Shown: positions 1 to 8,739 of the stretch, piece by piece | How positions within the stretch are numbered: position 1 is the stretch's first letter | Layout: each line of letters opens with the position of its first letter | DNA from: Chryseobacterium sp. StRB126 | GTDB taxonomy: Bacteria; Bacteroidota; Bacteroidia; Flavobacteriales; Weeksellaceae | Reading direction: 5' to 3' | Assembly: GCF_000829375.1 (NCBI RefSeq) | Contig: NZ_AP014624.1 | Coordinates: forward strand, 62,001 to 126,000 | DNA: 64,000 bases | Position numbers and translations under genes: made by a program | The notes under the pieces: generated by a model | Told to the model about the DNA's origin: nothing | Seen by the model: only the letters and a program-made list of their open reading frames with translations | Database searches by the model: none

Positions 1-373
1 CATACAGTTTCTCACTTTGTTTTATAGGTTCCTTTTGATTAATAGTCGGATTGTTATTTTTTATGGTATCAATTTTTATTGTCTTTCCAGTACTGTCTAT
101 TCTATTATACACATTGTACGAGTGAATGTCTGCCTTAGTTTTTTTAATCAAATTTTCAGCTGGAATCTGGATATTTTCAATGAGTTTACTATCTGCAATT
201 TTTAAAAATAAAGGAACGATAAGAGTTGCTGCAATACCCAATAGTAAACATTCCAGAACAGGCCTTTTTTTCACTTGGGTTTCGGTTACTATATTGGCAT
301 CCGAGCAGTAATTAACGATTCCTCCCAGAAGCCCGGTAACAAGCATGATCTTTAAAATATCGATTAAATACAT
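1..373 (-). CDS. Partial membrane protein resembling YEATS-associated helix proteins
   Basis: The gene starts at ATG 373 and runs off the left edge, leaving 124 codons with no stop. The N-terminus has a hydrophobic helix (about residues 4-22, ending GLLGGIVNYCS), a short polar stretch with KKRP, and a second helix (about 42-57, LLLGIAATLIVPLFLKI). A polar, Lys/Ile-rich region follows. The GGIVNY and LGI(A/G)A..VPLFL pattern resembles the small two- to three-helix proteins found beside prokaryotic YEATS-domain genes. That resemblance is from memory of the family and was not searched. No YEATS domain is visible in the window; it could lie further left. The gene follows the 358-aa gene on the same strand with a 21-nt gap, so co-transcription is likely. 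Confidence 0.55.
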   Translation of the reverse strand, partial: MYLIDILKIMLVTGLLGGIVNYCSDANIVTETQVKKRPVLECLLLGIAATLIVPLFLKIADSKLIENIQIPAENLIKKTKADIHSYNVYNRIDSTGKTIKIDTIKNNNPTINQKEPIKQSEKLY

Positions 374-394
374 GGTTATTAGTTTTAGTTATAA

Positions 395-1471
395 TTATTC
401 TGGTAAGGTATACCTAAACCTTAATTGTGATATAAAGTCGGATGAATTATTATTATAATTTTTTACTAGCCCCGCATTTAAATCAATCCAAAACCCATTT
501 TTCAAGTTAACTTCTGCGCCACAGTTTAGAAGAAGGCTAATTTTTTCTCCTAAATATTTATTAGACTCAATTTGTTCTTCGACGAAAACCTTAATTCTAT
601 TACTTCCAAAATAGTTCCTATTAGAAAAACTAAAAGAATTATAGTTCTTATCATGAAAATTATTTAATTGATAATTTACCCCTAATAATATCTGTGCAAA
701 TTTTTTAATGGGTATAGCATAGGTCCCCCATAAAGAAAAGTTCCTAAATGAAACATTGGATAGCAAAGAGTCAGGAGATTTTCCAACATAAGCAACCGCA
801 AAATCAAGTTTTTCTGCATTCCAGTTGTTATTTTTATACTGTTTTTTAAATTCATCTAGTCTTTTTTCAAAATCTTCCTCAGATTCAACTATATTTTTGT
901 TAACATACTCATCCATTTCTTTAATCTGTTCATCATTCATATCAATTAAAATTAAATTTTTACTTTTAAGATATCTTTTTATTAAAAAGGATCGTCTTTC
1001 CGCATGAACCTTCGCCATATCAAGAAAGTTTTCTAAAGCACCAATATCAGTTCTTAAATCACCTTTATTAATAACTGTTATTCTATATCCAACTGAAATA
1101 TTCATGGTTTTCAGAGAATCCTTAAATGTTCCCAAAGAGAAGCGAGATGTTTTTAATGCATTATGCTTTCTAAACTCTCCTAATGTCATATCATTTGTTT
1201 TCATCAGTAGAATGGGACTGATCTCAAGACCAAAAGATGTTGGTATAATTAAATTTTTCCCATTGAAAAATTCTGAAGAAACAAAAGAAAAATCTTGTGC
1301 TATAGATGGTCTTAATATATTGCTCGGTTCTGTTCCTAATGCTTTAAAAGCAGGGATATCAGGTAATGCAAAATTTAATTTATAATTTTTGACTAATTCA
1401 CTATCTTCTGCAAACTGACTTAATGCAATCATTGGAAACAGCATAAAAATAAGTACAATTAAAGTTTTCAT
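395..1471 (-). CDS. Secreted protein of unknown function, possible outer-membrane barrel
   Basis: 358 aa with a clear Sec signal peptide (MKTLIVLIFMLFPMIALSQ, cleavage after about residue 18). A charged, helix-prone middle (about 150-215, rich in Lys and Glu) separates two beta-rich parts. The C-terminal third has alternating hydrophobic/aromatic strands, such as FAQILLGVNYQL and FWIDLNAGLV, and ends in QLRFRYTLPE, as in many Bacteroidota outer-membrane proteins. I recognise no family. The start overlaps the stop of the upstream 126-aa gene by 4 nt (ATGA), so the two are probably translationally coupled. Confidence 0.7.
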   Translation of the reverse strand: MKTLIVLIFMLFPMIALSQFAEDSELVKNYKLNFALPDIPAFKALGTEPSNILRPSIAQDFSFVSSEFFNGKNLIIPTSFGLEISPILLMKTNDMTLGEFRKHNALKTSRFSLGTFKDSLKTMNISVGYRITVINKGDLRTDIGALENFLDMAKVHAERRSFLIKRYLKSKNLILIDMNDEQIKEMDEYVNKNIVESEEDFEKRLDEFKKQYKNNNWNAEKLDFAVAYVGKSPDSLLSNVSFRNFSLWGTYAIPIKKFAQILLGVNYQLNNFHDKNYNSFSFSNRNYFGSNRIKVFVEEQIESNKYLGEKISLLLNCGAEVNLKNGFWIDLNAGLVKNYNNNSSDFISQLRFRYTLPE

Positions 1472-1848
1472 GATGATACTAGTTTTACGATTGTTAAAAA
1501 GTTCTTATGTTCTTTCTTTAGTTTATCTGATATAATTGCCTCATCTACAAGTTTGTTATTTTGAAATATCTGTAAACTAATTTTAAAGTTCTTTTCTTCA
1601 TCTGTATCATCATCTATAGATACAACTGTAGTGTTAAGCATAAGCACTCTACCCAAATTCATTTTTGCAGAATTTGGAAGAACTCTGTTATCATCATGAG
1701 AATACACATTCGTACCCGAGTAACTAAAAATAACATTGTTACTTTTCTTTTCAAAAAGGTCTAAGTAATACCCTGCACCTACTACACCGGTAATTTTTAC
1801 ATTGACAGTTACATTTCCATCAGCTACAATTTTAATTTCTTTTTTCAT
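1468..1848 (-). CDS. Hypothetical 126-aa protein, beta-rich, probably cytoplasmic
   Basis: 126 aa starting MKKEIKIVADGNVTVNVKIT, with no signal peptide or membrane helix. Secondary structure looks like short beta strands with an acidic loop (about residues 79-86, DDDTDEE) and a Lys-rich C-terminal helix. No recognised family. It is first in an apparent three-gene unit with the secreted 358-aa protein (4-nt overlap) and the YEATS-associated-like membrane protein, and it lies beyond the terminator of the histidine kinase operon. A functional link between the three is only inferred from spacing. Confidence 0.65.
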   Translation of the reverse strand: MKKEIKIVADGNVTVNVKITGVVGAGYYLDLFEKKSNNVIFSYSGTNVYSHDDNRVLPNSAKMNLGRVLMLNTTVVSIDDDTDEEKNFKISLQIFQNNKLVDEAIISDKLKKEHKNFLTIVKLVSS

Positions 1849-1933
1849 GGCTGTAATTTTTAAAGTTTATACCTCAAAGTTCCTTCTAAAAAACACATCT
1901 GTCAATTACACAAAAGGGTGATTATACAAGCAA

Positions 1934-1960
1934 AACAGCACCATTAGAAATGGTGCTGTT
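1934..1960 (-). terminator. Intrinsic terminator after the histidine kinase gene
   Basis: Perfect 11-bp inverted repeat (arms 1934-1944 and 1950-1960, core AGCACCAT/ATGGTGCT, loop of 5), followed on the minus strand by TTTT. It lies 20 nt past the stop of the kinase gene and separates that operon from the 126-aa gene. Confidence 0.8.
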
Positions 1961-1980
1961 TATAAAATTTATGATAATAA

Positions 1981-2769
1981 CTAGAGTATTATTTCAAAAG
2001 TCAGACAAGTTCCTGAGCTTTTGAGTAAGATTTTACACTCTCCTTCTGCCTCTTTCATCCTTCGTTTCATATTACGGAGTCCATTTCCTTCTGATTGATT
2101 ATCAGGAATACCTATTCCGTTATCTTCGATAGTTATTAAGAATTTATGTTTATGCTGCGAAAAGGAAAGTTTTAAAGCAGTTGCCTGGCTGTGCTTATAC
2201 ACATTATTAACCGCCTCTTTCAAGCATAAAAACAGGTTGCGCCTCAGTTCTGTAGAAATGGGAGTATCAGAAATAATATCTTCGCATTCTGAATGAAGGG
2301 TAATTTTTGTTTTCTTTAAAAAATTTCCGGTATAAAGGATGGCATAATCAACAAAGCTTCCTAGCGTATCATTTCCTGAGTTCAGGCTCCAAAGCATTTC
2401 CCGCATGGAGATGTTCATTTCATCTGAGGTTTTCAACAATTCGTCAATGTCATGTTGAAGGTCATTGTCCTCAATTTTATATTTTAAAAATTCTGCCTGG
2501 AGTTTTAATGCTGAAATTCCTGCTCCGAGATCATCATGCATATCATGGGAAATGCGCTCTCGCTCTTTTTCAATAGATCTTTGTTGTTGGAGTTCTTTTT
2601 GGAGAAGCTGGTTTTGATATTCTGCTTCTTTGAGCTGCTTCTCTCTAATAAAAAGTGTTTGTTTTTTATTATGAAGTAGAATCAAAAAAATAATAAATCC
2701 AATAAAAAATCCCATTAAAGCCATAGCAATAATGTATGTATTTTTAATCTCTTCAGGCAGACCGTTCAT
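1981..2769 (-). CDS. Sensor histidine kinase, HisKA_3 (NarX/DesK) type
   Basis: 262 aa. One membrane helix (about 12-33) is followed by a coiled coil (about 38-72). The dimerisation/phosphoacceptor helix reads RISHDMHDDLG, placing the phosphorylated His at about residue 78. The HATPase domain follows, with N-box LKEAVNNVYKHS, G1 box EDNGIGIP and glycine box GNGLRNMKRRM. It has no recognisable input domain of its own; its start overlaps the end of a seven-helix protein gene by 17 nt, and that protein may supply sensing. The NarL-type regulator encoded first in the same operon is the likely phosphotransfer partner. Confidence 0.92.
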   Translation of the reverse strand: MNGLPEEIKNTYIIAMALMGFFIGFIIFLILLHNKKQTLFIREKQLKEAEYQNQLLQKELQQQRSIEKERERISHDMHDDLGAGISALKLQAEFLKYKIEDNDLQHDIDELLKTSDEMNISMREMLWSLNSGNDTLGSFVDYAILYTGNFLKKTKITLHSECEDIISDTPISTELRRNLFLCLKEAVNNVYKHSQATALKLSFSQHKHKFLITIEDNGIGIPDNQSEGNGLRNMKRRMKEAEGECKILLKSSGTCLTFEIIL

Positions 2770-3394
2770 TTAATTTTTGAAATTTAAAAAGAGAGATCAA
2801 TAATAATAAGTATGTAATAATATTGATTCCCATAAAAATATTATTGATTTGAATTTTAAACTTGGTATCTAATGAATCCAGTATATACATTGGCATTATT
2901 CTAAATATAAAGAAAACACTCCAAAGTAAGATTGCTATAGAAATCCAAAAAAAGGGAAGCTCTGTCAAAATTTCTTCTGAAATATTTATATTTTTCTGAT
3001 AAAACCATAATAGAGAAAGCAAAATATAAAAGAAGGATAAAACTAACCCTATCTTATTACTGAAAACAGTATTATTAAAGATAAGATAAATTGTAATCGT
3101 ACTAGCTATTGAAGCGGAAATACTAGCTATAGTTTTTATTCTAATCTGAAATTCTTTATTATATTGAAATAAAAAATAAACAATATTGAACAAAAAAAAA
3201 TAATTGAACAAAAATGAATAATCATATTCATTCATCATTATTTTATATAAGCCATAGCTTTCTAAAATAAATGCTATAAAAAAATAATAAAGAAAGAAAT
3301 TTTGGCTAGAATTTTTATACTTCAATTTTAAACCCAATGCTTTAATCAGGCATAAAAATAATGTGATATAATATATAATCAATAGAATATTCAT
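2753..3394 (-). CDS. Polytopic membrane protein, putative sensor partner of the kinase
   Basis: 213 aa with about seven predicted membrane helices spread over the whole length (for example 2-20, 31-50, 60-76, 90-107, 113-131, 147-165, 186-204). There is no catalytic motif or soluble domain. The helix layout resembles the 7TM parts of 7TM-type sensor kinases, here split from the kinase module. It lies between a lipoprotein and the kinase, overlapping the latter by 17 nt and ending 2 nt from the lipoprotein stop. No family was recognised by sequence; the sensing role is inferred from topology and position. Confidence 0.7.
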   Translation of the reverse strand: MNILLIIYYITLFLCLIKALGLKLKYKNSSQNFFLYYFFIAFILESYGLYKIMMNEYDYSFLFNYFFLFNIVYFLFQYNKEFQIRIKTIASISASIASTITIYLIFNNTVFSNKIGLVLSFFYILLSLLWFYQKNINISEEILTELPFFWISIAILLWSVFFIFRIMPMYILDSLDTKFKIQINNIFMGINIITYLLLLISLFKFQKLNERSA

Positions 3395-3396
3395 AA

Positions 3397-4041
3397 TTAT
3401 GGATATAACGTTCCTGCATCATATCCAAATGTATTTGTCTCATTTATTGAGTTATTCTTGTTCACTGGATGTACAGCAAAAACAGCATATTCTTGCTTAC
3501 TCTTTGTTTTAAACATCATAACAAATTTTAGCTTGGTGACATCATAAATAAGGTTACTCACATTATAATTATATGAGTTAACATTGTTTGTTGTATACTC
3601 AATCATTTCAGTGTACATACTTTTACCTAGATTCGCTTTATAAAAGCTTCTACCATTTTTTAATTTCTCTATATCGGTGATTTCTTTAAAAAAACCATTA
3701 TCTAATTCATAATATATATCTCCTTCAGTATATTCATATTCTCCCTGAAGCTCTGAAAAAGTCATAACAATATTTAATTCATTATTTTCTTGTACATAAT
3801 AAAACTTACAATACTTCTTTGAAATATTGTCCTGTATCAAGCCATTAAAGCTTACAAAATCTATTTCAAAATCTTTTTTAGTCGTCGGATTTTTCTGTTG
3901 ATAAGTAAGGGTTCCTGCACTTTCATCTTTACGAGGTACACTATCCTCAAAATGTGGTTTATAAACAGAGAAGAAATATTTTTCACAACCAGTCATGGTG
4001 ACAAAAAATAATACTCCAAATAAAATTTTAATTGTTCTCAT
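3397..4041 (-). CDS. Lipoprotein of unknown function in a two-component operon
   Basis: 214 aa with a type II signal peptide and lipobox (MRTIKILFGVLFFVTMTGCEK, acylated Cys at residue 19). The mature part is polar and rich in Tyr, Asn and Lys with beta character (for example VMTFSELQGEYEYTEGDIYY). No family recognised. It lies between the response regulator (5-nt gap) and the seven-helix protein (2-nt gap), so it is probably an envelope component of the same signalling unit. Confidence 0.75.
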   Translation of the reverse strand: MRTIKILFGVLFFVTMTGCEKYFFSVYKPHFEDSVPRKDESAGTLTYQQKNPTTKKDFEIDFVSFNGLIQDNISKKYCKFYYVQENNELNIVMTFSELQGEYEYTEGDIYYELDNGFFKEITDIEKLKNGRSFYKANLGKSMYTEMIEYTTNNVNSYNYNVSNLIYDVTKLKFVMMFKTKSKQEYAVFAVHPVNKNNSINETNTFGYDAGTLYP

Positions 4042-4046
4042 AGTTC

Positions 4047-4679
4047 TTAGTTTTTAAAATGGTTAAATTTATTAATAGCCTCCACTTTATTACTGACGTG
4101 AAGTTTTCTATAGATATTTCCGACATGTTTTTTCACTGTATCTATACTGATGCAGCTTTTATCCGCAATTTCTTTGTATAGAAGTCCCTGTGAAAGAAGC
4201 TCAAGAATTTCTTTTTCCCGTTCTGTAAGTTCATCCAAACCTTTAATCTCGGGAAGTTTTTTTTCAAAATGCTGCAACACTTTTCGGGCAATAGAAAAAC
4301 TCATGGGAGCACCTCCATTATAAACATCTCTGATTGACGAGAGAATTTTATCCATACTTTCTCCCTTAACAAGATATCCCATTGCACCGGCTTTTAAAGA
4401 ATTAAAGATCTTCTCATCATCTTCAAAACTGGTACACATGATGAACTGGGTTTCGGGCATTTCTTTTTTAAGCTTTTCAATGATTTCAATGCCCAGCATA
4501 TCCTGTAGCTGGATATCCATCATAACAACATTGGGAGAAATATTCGGAAGGTTCTTTAAAGCATCGTTACCATCAAAGAACTGTGCAACGACTCTCATAT
4601 CCTGCTGATAATTGATCACCTTCTTCAACGCATTGTTGTAGTTCTTTTCGTCTTCTACTATGGCAATGGAAATGCTCAT
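4047..4679 (-). CDS. NarL/FixJ-family response regulator
   Basis: 210 aa from the chosen ATG at 4679. A longer frame adds 16 residues (MILICFLLKF...) that do not belong to a receiver domain. The receiver has the acidic pair E9/D10, phosphoacceptor D55 (VVMMDIQLQD), T/S about 82-84 (IMCTS) and K about 104 (LVKG). The LuxR-type HTH is at about 140-205 (LTEREKEILELLSQGLLYKEIA, then DTVKKHVGNIYRKL). It is the first gene of an operon followed by a lipoprotein, a seven-helix protein and a HisKA_3 kinase. A short inverted repeat upstream may be its own operator. Confidence 0.93.
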   Translation of the reverse strand: MSISIAIVEDEKNYNNALKKVINYQQDMRVVAQFFDGNDALKNLPNISPNVVMMDIQLQDMLGIEIIEKLKKEMPETQFIMCTSFEDDEKIFNSLKAGAMGYLVKGESMDKILSSIRDVYNGGAPMSFSIARKVLQHFEKKLPEIKGLDELTEREKEILELLSQGLLYKEIADKSCISIDTVKKHVGNIYRKLHVSNKVEAINKFNHFKN

Positions 4680-5022
4680 GTCTTTTTTATTTGAAACAAA
4701 TTTCAACAGAAAACAAATGAGAATCAATTACACATTTGTGTAATCTTAGGAATTGAGTTTAGGGTTATGGTTCGTTTTTAGTCTTATTAAAATTAATTAT
4801 TTTTTGATTTCAAAGTGATATTTTTTTAATAAATTTTAACAAATCTATCTATCATTGTACTGATAATGATTTCGTTAGTAAAACTCGGGGATGGTTTTCG
4901 TATTATTAAAAGAAAAAGAGAAATTATTTGTATAAAAAATAGCAAAAATTCATCATATTGTAAGGCATGATTTTTGTAAAATTAAAGGATAAAAATCATA
5001 TTGAATATCAAATAATATAATC
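4680..5022. other. Divergent intergenic region with an 8-bp inverted repeat
   Basis: 343 nt between the response-regulator gene (minus) and the small lipoprotein gene (plus). It is AT-rich and has no coding sequence. An inverted repeat ATTACACA-TT-TGTGTAAT lies at 4727-4744, about 50 nt upstream of the regulator start. I could not find a full TTG/TANNTTTG promoter on either strand with confidence. The repeat is a candidate operator. Confidence 0.45.
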
Positions 5023-5457
5023 ATGAAAAAAAGTCTTTTAGCACTGAGCGCTGTTCTTACATTAACTGTAATCAGCTGCAAAAAAAGTGAAAGTGGAAAT
5101 AAGAGTATCATTAAGACAGACAGCTCAGAAACAGTGGTTACTGATAACAACGGAAAAGTTGATTCTGTAACCCAGAGTTCATCAACAGTTGACGTTAATG
5201 GACAGAAAACTGAAAAAACAGATTTCGTCTATAAAGCAATGGATGGAACATTGGTAAAAGTAGTATTCAAAAACGATCCGAAAGAAAATACTCTAACCAT
5301 TACCAGCAATAAAAAAACATTTGTTCTTACTAAGGAAGAGACCAAAGGAGATGAAACAATTTATAAGAAAGATGATATGACCGCAAGAGTAAAGGGAGAT
5401 AGCCTTCACCTAGAGCAAGGAAATAATATCATTCCGTTGAAGAGAACAAAGATATAA
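5023..5457 (+). CDS. Small secreted lipoprotein, unknown function
   Basis: 144 aa with a lipobox (LTLTVISCKKSES, Cys at residue 19). The mature protein is short, polar and rich in Lys, Thr and Asp, with beta-strand pairs such as GTLVKVVFKND and NTLTITSNKKTFVLT. No family assigned. It stands alone on the plus strand, with its own intrinsic terminator just downstream. Confidence 0.8.
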   Translation: MKKSLLALSAVLTLTVISCKKSESGNKSIIKTDSSETVVTDNNGKVDSVTQSSSTVDVNGQKTEKTDFVYKAMDGTLVKVVFKNDPKENTLTITSNKKTFVLTKEETKGDETIYKKDDMTARVKGDSLHLEQGNNIIPLKRTKI

Positions 5458-5463
5458 TATATC

Positions 5464-5493
5464 AAAAACGTCCAATGATTTGGACGTTTTTTT
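5464..5493 (+). terminator. Intrinsic terminator of the 144-aa lipoprotein gene
   Basis: 12-bp perfect stem with core ACGTCCAA/TTGGACGT, a 4-nt loop and a T-run, 6 nt after the stop codon. Confidence 0.85.
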
Positions 5494-5561
5494 ATTTAAA
5501 GGGATATAGATACACTTCTCAAAATTCTCCCCAGTCTACTATTTGAAAACAACTATCATCA

Positions 5562-5592
5562 CAAAAAAAGCCATCCGAAATTCGGATGGCTT
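5562..5592 (-). terminator. Intrinsic terminator of the ribosomal protein operon
   Basis: Stem AAGCCATCCGA/TCGGATGGCTT (arms 5568-5578 and 5582-5592), followed on the minus strand by TTTTTTT. It lies 23 nt past the rplQ stop and is the only strong U-tract terminator seen in the 13.8-kb operon. Confidence 0.88.
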
Positions 5593-5614
5593 CTCATTGA
5601 TATCTGAATGAATA

Positions 5615-6118
5615 TTATTCTTCAGTTTTCTCTTCAGTAGTGTCAGCTTTAGCTTCTTCTACTGCAGGAGCATCAGCTACTTCTGCTTTCTTAGGAGCAG
5701 CAGTTGATCTTCTGCTTCTTCTTGTAGTCTTTTTCTCTTCAGCATTAGGGTTGTAAAGCTCGTTGAAATCTACTAATTCGATAAGAGCCATATCAGCAGC
5801 ATCACCTGGTCTGAAACCTGTCTTAATGATTCTTGTATAACCACCGTTTCTTTCAGCGATTTTAGGAGCTACAGTTCTGAATAATTCAGCAACCGCAAAT
5901 TTATTTTGAAGGTAAGAGAATACTACTCTTCTGTTATGTGTAGTATCTTCTTTTGCTTTTGTTAATAGAGGCTCAACATATACTCTTAAAGCTTTAGCTT
6001 TAGCTACAGTAGTGTTGATTCTTTTATGCTCAATTAGAGAACAAGCCATATTAGAAAGTAAAGCACTTCTGTGAGAAGCTGTTCTTCCTAAGTGATTGAA
6101 TTTTTTACCGTGTCTCAT
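5615..6118 (-). CDS. rplQ: 50S ribosomal protein bL17
   Basis: 167 aa. The first 120 residues are the bL17 core ([20 protein letters not shown]..., then [20 protein letters not shown]). The remaining 45 residues form a low-complexity Ala/Glu/Lys/Thr tail, so the protein is longer than the roughly 125-aa bacterial norm, as often seen in Bacteroidota. It is the last gene of the operon, directly after rpoA (6-nt gap) and just before the terminator. Confidence 0.98.
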   Translation of the reverse strand: MRHGKKFNHLGRTASHRSALLSNMACSLIEHKRINTTVAKAKALRVYVEPLLTKAKEDTTHNRRVVFSYLQNKFAVAELFRTVAPKIAERNGGYTRIIKTGFRPGDAADMALIELVDFNELYNPNAEEKKTTRRSRRSTAAPKKAEVADAPAVEEAKADTTEEKTEE

Positions 6119-6124
6119 TATTAA

Positions 6125-7120
6125 TTATTTATCAGCGTCTAACTTATATTTTGCAACGTCGAAACCGAAGTTAAGACCTTTTGAATGCACTAATTCTTCT
6201 AGTTCTGTCAAAGATTTTTTACCAAAATTTCTGAATTTCATCAAATCAGACTTACTGTAAGAAACTAATTCTCCAAGAGTTTCCACTTCAGCCGCTTTCA
6301 GACAGTTAAGGGCTCTTACAGAAAGATCCATATCTGCTAATTTAGACTTAAGTAATTGTCTTGTGTGAAGAGTTTCTTCATCATATTGGATAGATGCTTT
6401 TACAGCTTCAGTCTCCAAAGTGATTCTCTCATCAGAGAACAACATGAAGTGATAAATTAATATCTTAGAAGCTTCTGTTAAAGCATTCTGAGGGCTAATA
6501 GACCCATCAGTTTCAATATCTAATACAAGTTTTTCGTAGTCTGTTTTTTGCTCTACACGATAATTTTCAATACTGTACTGTACTTTCTTGATTGGCGTGA
6601 AAATAGAGTCAATAGCAATAGTACCTACAGGTGCGTTGTTTGACTTATTTTGTTCTGAAGGAACATATCCTCTACCTTTTTCAATATTGAAAGTAATTTC
6701 GAAAGTTACATCAGTATTTAGGTTACAAATCACTAAATCCGGGTTTAAAACCTCGAATCCGTTGATCGATTTTCCTAAATCTCCAGCAGTAATAACCGTT
6801 TGACCTGAAACTTTAGCAACAACCTGCTCGTTAGCCTGGCCTTCTGCTGAAGCTTTTAATCTAACCTGCTTTAGGTTAAGAATAATTTCGGTAACGTCTT
6901 CGATTACTCCTGGAATAGTTGAAAATTCGTGCTCTACACCTTCTATTTTGATAGATGAAATAGCGTATCCTTCCAGAGAAGAAAGCAACACTCTTCTCAA
7001 AGCATTACCGATTGTAAGCCCGAAACCTGGTTCTAAAGGTCTGAATTCAAATTGACCTTTAAATTCATCAGAGTTAAGTAAAATTACTTTATCGGGTTTT
7101 ATGAATTGTAAAATTGCCAT
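6125..7120 (-). CDS. rpoA: RNA polymerase subunit alpha
   Basis: 331 aa, normal length. The N-terminal assembly domain includes [20 protein letters not shown] and [20 protein letters not shown]. The C-terminal domain (about 255-325) carries the helix-hairpin-helix DNA-contact region ([23 protein letters not shown]). It sits between rpsD and rplQ, the usual alpha-operon position. Confidence 0.99.
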   Translation of the reverse strand: MAILQFIKPDKVILLNSDEFKGQFEFRPLEPGFGLTIGNALRRVLLSSLEGYAISSIKIEGVEHEFSTIPGVIEDVTEIILNLKQVRLKASAEGQANEQVVAKVSGQTVITAGDLGKSINGFEVLNPDLVICNLNTDVTFEITFNIEKGRGYVPSEQNKSNNAPVGTIAIDSIFTPIKKVQYSIENYRVEQKTDYEKLVLDIETDGSISPQNALTEASKILIYHFMLFSDERITLETEAVKASIQYDEETLHTRQLLKSKLADMDLSVRALNCLKAAEVETLGELVSYSKSDLMKFRNFGKKSLTELEELVHSKGLNFGFDVAKYKLDADK

Positions 7121-7153
7121 ATTATTGGGTTGAGCAAAAATTTGATTAAAAAA

Positions 7154-7762
7154 TTATTTAGAGTAAAGTTCGACGATAAGGTTCTCCTTAATGTCCTCCG
7201 GAATTTGGATTCTTTCAGGAGCAGAAATGAAGGTACCTTCTTTCTTCTCATCGTTGAATTGTAACCACTCATAGTTTGACTTAGAAGCCAATGCATTGGT
7301 AACAACTTCAAGAGACTTAGACTTTTCTCTTACAGCGATTACATCACCAGCTTTTACCAAGTAAGAAGGGATATTAAGAATCTCTCCGTTCACAGTGATG
7401 TGTCTGTGAGAAACTAATTGTCTTGCACCAGATCTAGTTTTAGCAAAACCTAATCTGTATACAACGTTATCCAATCTTGATTCACAAAGTTGTAATAGAA
7501 CTTCCCCTGTTACTCCTTTGCTTCTGTGTGCTTTTTCAAATAAGTTAGCAAACTGTCTTTCTAAAATACCGTAAGTATATTTAGCTTTTTGTTTTTCAGC
7601 TAACTGAACTGCGTATTCTGATTTTTTAGCACCTCTTCTTTTGTTAGGACCGTGTTGTCCTGGCGGTTGGTTTTTTCTCTTTTCGAAGTTTTTGTCATCT
7701 CCGTAGATTGCAGCACCAAACTTTCTAGCAATCTTAGTTTTAGGTCCAATATATCTTGCCAT
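7154..7762 (-). CDS. rpsD: 30S ribosomal protein uS4
   Basis: 202 aa. Typical start [16 protein letters not shown], then the central S4 RNA-binding domain (about 93-155, [32 protein letters not shown]). There is no N-terminal Cys cluster, so this is the zinc-free form. It lies between rpsK and rpoA. Confidence 0.99.
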   Translation of the reverse strand: MARYIGPKTKIARKFGAAIYGDDKNFEKRKNQPPGQHGPNKRRGAKKSEYAVQLAEKQKAKYTYGILERQFANLFEKAHRSKGVTGEVLLQLCESRLDNVVYRLGFAKTRSGARQLVSHRHITVNGEILNIPSYLVKAGDVIAVREKSKSLEVVTNALASKSNYEWLQFNDEKKEGTFISAPERIQIPEDIKENLIVELYSK

Positions 7763-7781
7763 AATGGGTAAATTCTAAAAA

Positions 7782-8171
7782 TTAAACTCTTCTTCTTTTT
7801 GGTGGTCTACATCCGTTGTGTGGCATTGGAGTCACATCAACGATTTCGCTAACTTCAATTCCTGAATTGTGGATAGATCTGATAGCAGATTCTCTACCTG
7901 CACCTGGACCTTTCACAAACACCTTTACTCTTCTTAAACCAGCTTCGTGAGCTACAGCAGAGCAATTTTCAGCTGCCATCTGAGCAGCAAATGGAGTATT
8001 CTTTTTAGAACCTCTGAATCCCATTTTACCGGCAGAAGCCCAAGAGATAACCTCTCCGTTTTTATTTGTTAAAGAAATGATGATGTTATTGAAAGAAGCT
8101 TGAATATGCGCTTCACCAATAGCTTCAACTTTTACTTTTCTCTTCTTAACTACTTTAGTTTGTTTTGCCAT
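7782..8171 (-). CDS. rpsK: 30S ribosomal protein uS11
   Basis: 129 aa, family length. Contains [20 protein letters not shown], the [14 protein letters not shown] signature and the conserved end [17 protein letters not shown]. It is 12 nt downstream of rpsM. Confidence 0.99.
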   Translation of the reverse strand: MAKQTKVVKKRKVKVEAIGEAHIQASFNNIIISLTNKNGEVISWASAGKMGFRGSKKNTPFAAQMAAENCSAVAHEAGLRRVKVFVKGPGAGRESAIRSIHNSGIEVSEIVDVTPMPHNGCRPPKRRRV

Positions 8172-8183
8172 AATTCCTAACGA

Positions 8184-8561
8184 TTATTTACTAGCTTTTT
8201 TCTTGTTAGCAACAGTTTTTCTCTTTCCTTTTCGGGTTCTAGAGTTGTTTTTCGTTCTCTGGCCTCTTAAAGGTAATCCAAGTCTGTGACGTATTCCTCG
8301 TTGGCATCCTATGTCCATTAATCTCTTAATGTTCAATTGCACTTCAGATCTTAATTCTCCTTCTACTTTTACGTTTTCTGAGATATAAGTTCTGATGGCA
8401 GCCAATTCATCGTCATTCCATTCGTTGACTTTTTTGTCTTCGCTGATACCGGCAGCTTTAAGGATTTCAGAAGAAGTATTTCTTCCAACTCCGTAGATGT
8501 AAGTTAAACCGATAACTCCTCTTTTGTTTTTTGGTAAATCAATACCTGCAATTCTCGCCAT
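8184..8561 (-). CDS. rpsM: 30S ribosomal protein uS13
   Basis: 125 aa. [15 protein letters not shown] start, HhH-like region [17 protein letters not shown] and C-terminal basic tail [17 protein letters not shown], which reaches tRNA and the subunit bridge. It follows rpmJ by 7 nt. Confidence 0.99.
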   Translation of the reverse strand: MARIAGIDLPKNKRGVIGLTYIYGVGRNTSSEILKAAGISEDKKVNEWNDDELAAIRTYISENVKVEGELRSEVQLNIKRLMDIGCQRGIRHRLGLPLRGQRTKNNSRTRKGKRKTVANKKKASK

Positions 8562-8568
8562 AATTTAA

Positions 8569-8685
8569 TTAACCTTGTCTTTGTTTAAATTTTGGGTTCT
8601 TCTTGTTGATTACGAACAGTACACCTTTTCTGCGTACGATTTTGCAATCAGCGCTTCTTTTTTTAATTGATGCTCTTACTTTCAT
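8569..8685 (-). CDS. rpmJ: 50S ribosomal protein bL36, zinc-ligand-free form
   Basis: 38 aa read from ATG 8685 to the TAA at 8569-8571: [20 protein letters not shown], ending NPKFKQRQG. Only one of the four zinc ligands of classical bL36 (C11, C14, C27, H33) remains: position 11 is Ser, 14 Cys, 27 Asn and 33 Phe. This is therefore the C-minus form. It sits between infA and rpsM, as in most bacteria. Confidence 0.97.
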   Translation of the reverse strand: MKVRASIKKRSADCKIVRRKGVLFVINKKNPKFKQRQG

Positions 8686-8711
8686 TTTGATAGTATTTAT
8701 TTTTTACAAAT

Positions 8712-8739
8712 GCCAAATGGAATGAGAATTCCATTTGGC
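8712..8739 (-). other. Intercistronic hairpin between infA and rpmJ
   Basis: Perfect 12-bp stem GCCAAATGGAAT/ATTCCATTTGGC with a 4-nt loop, inside the 62-nt infA-rpmJ gap. On the transcribed minus strand it is followed by ATTTGTAAAAAAT rather than a U-tract. It looks more like a processing or stability element, or a leaky attenuator, than a full terminator. Confidence 0.7.

Noticed and set aside
1104..1385. Plus-strand 93-aa frame
   Set aside because: It lies wholly inside the 358-aa minus-strand gene, whose signal peptide and composition are convincing; the antisense frame has no such features.
1468..1848. The 126-aa protein as the YEATS domain itself
   Set aside because: It is beta-rich and of about the right size, but I could not identify the aromatic reader residues of YEATS folds, so the claim is not supported.
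2753..2769. Frameshift joining the seven-helix protein and the kinase into one 7TM kinase
   Set aside because: The 17-nt overlap has a proper stop and a proper ATG, and the kinase has its own membrane helix, so two genes are more likely; fusion in relatives was not tested.
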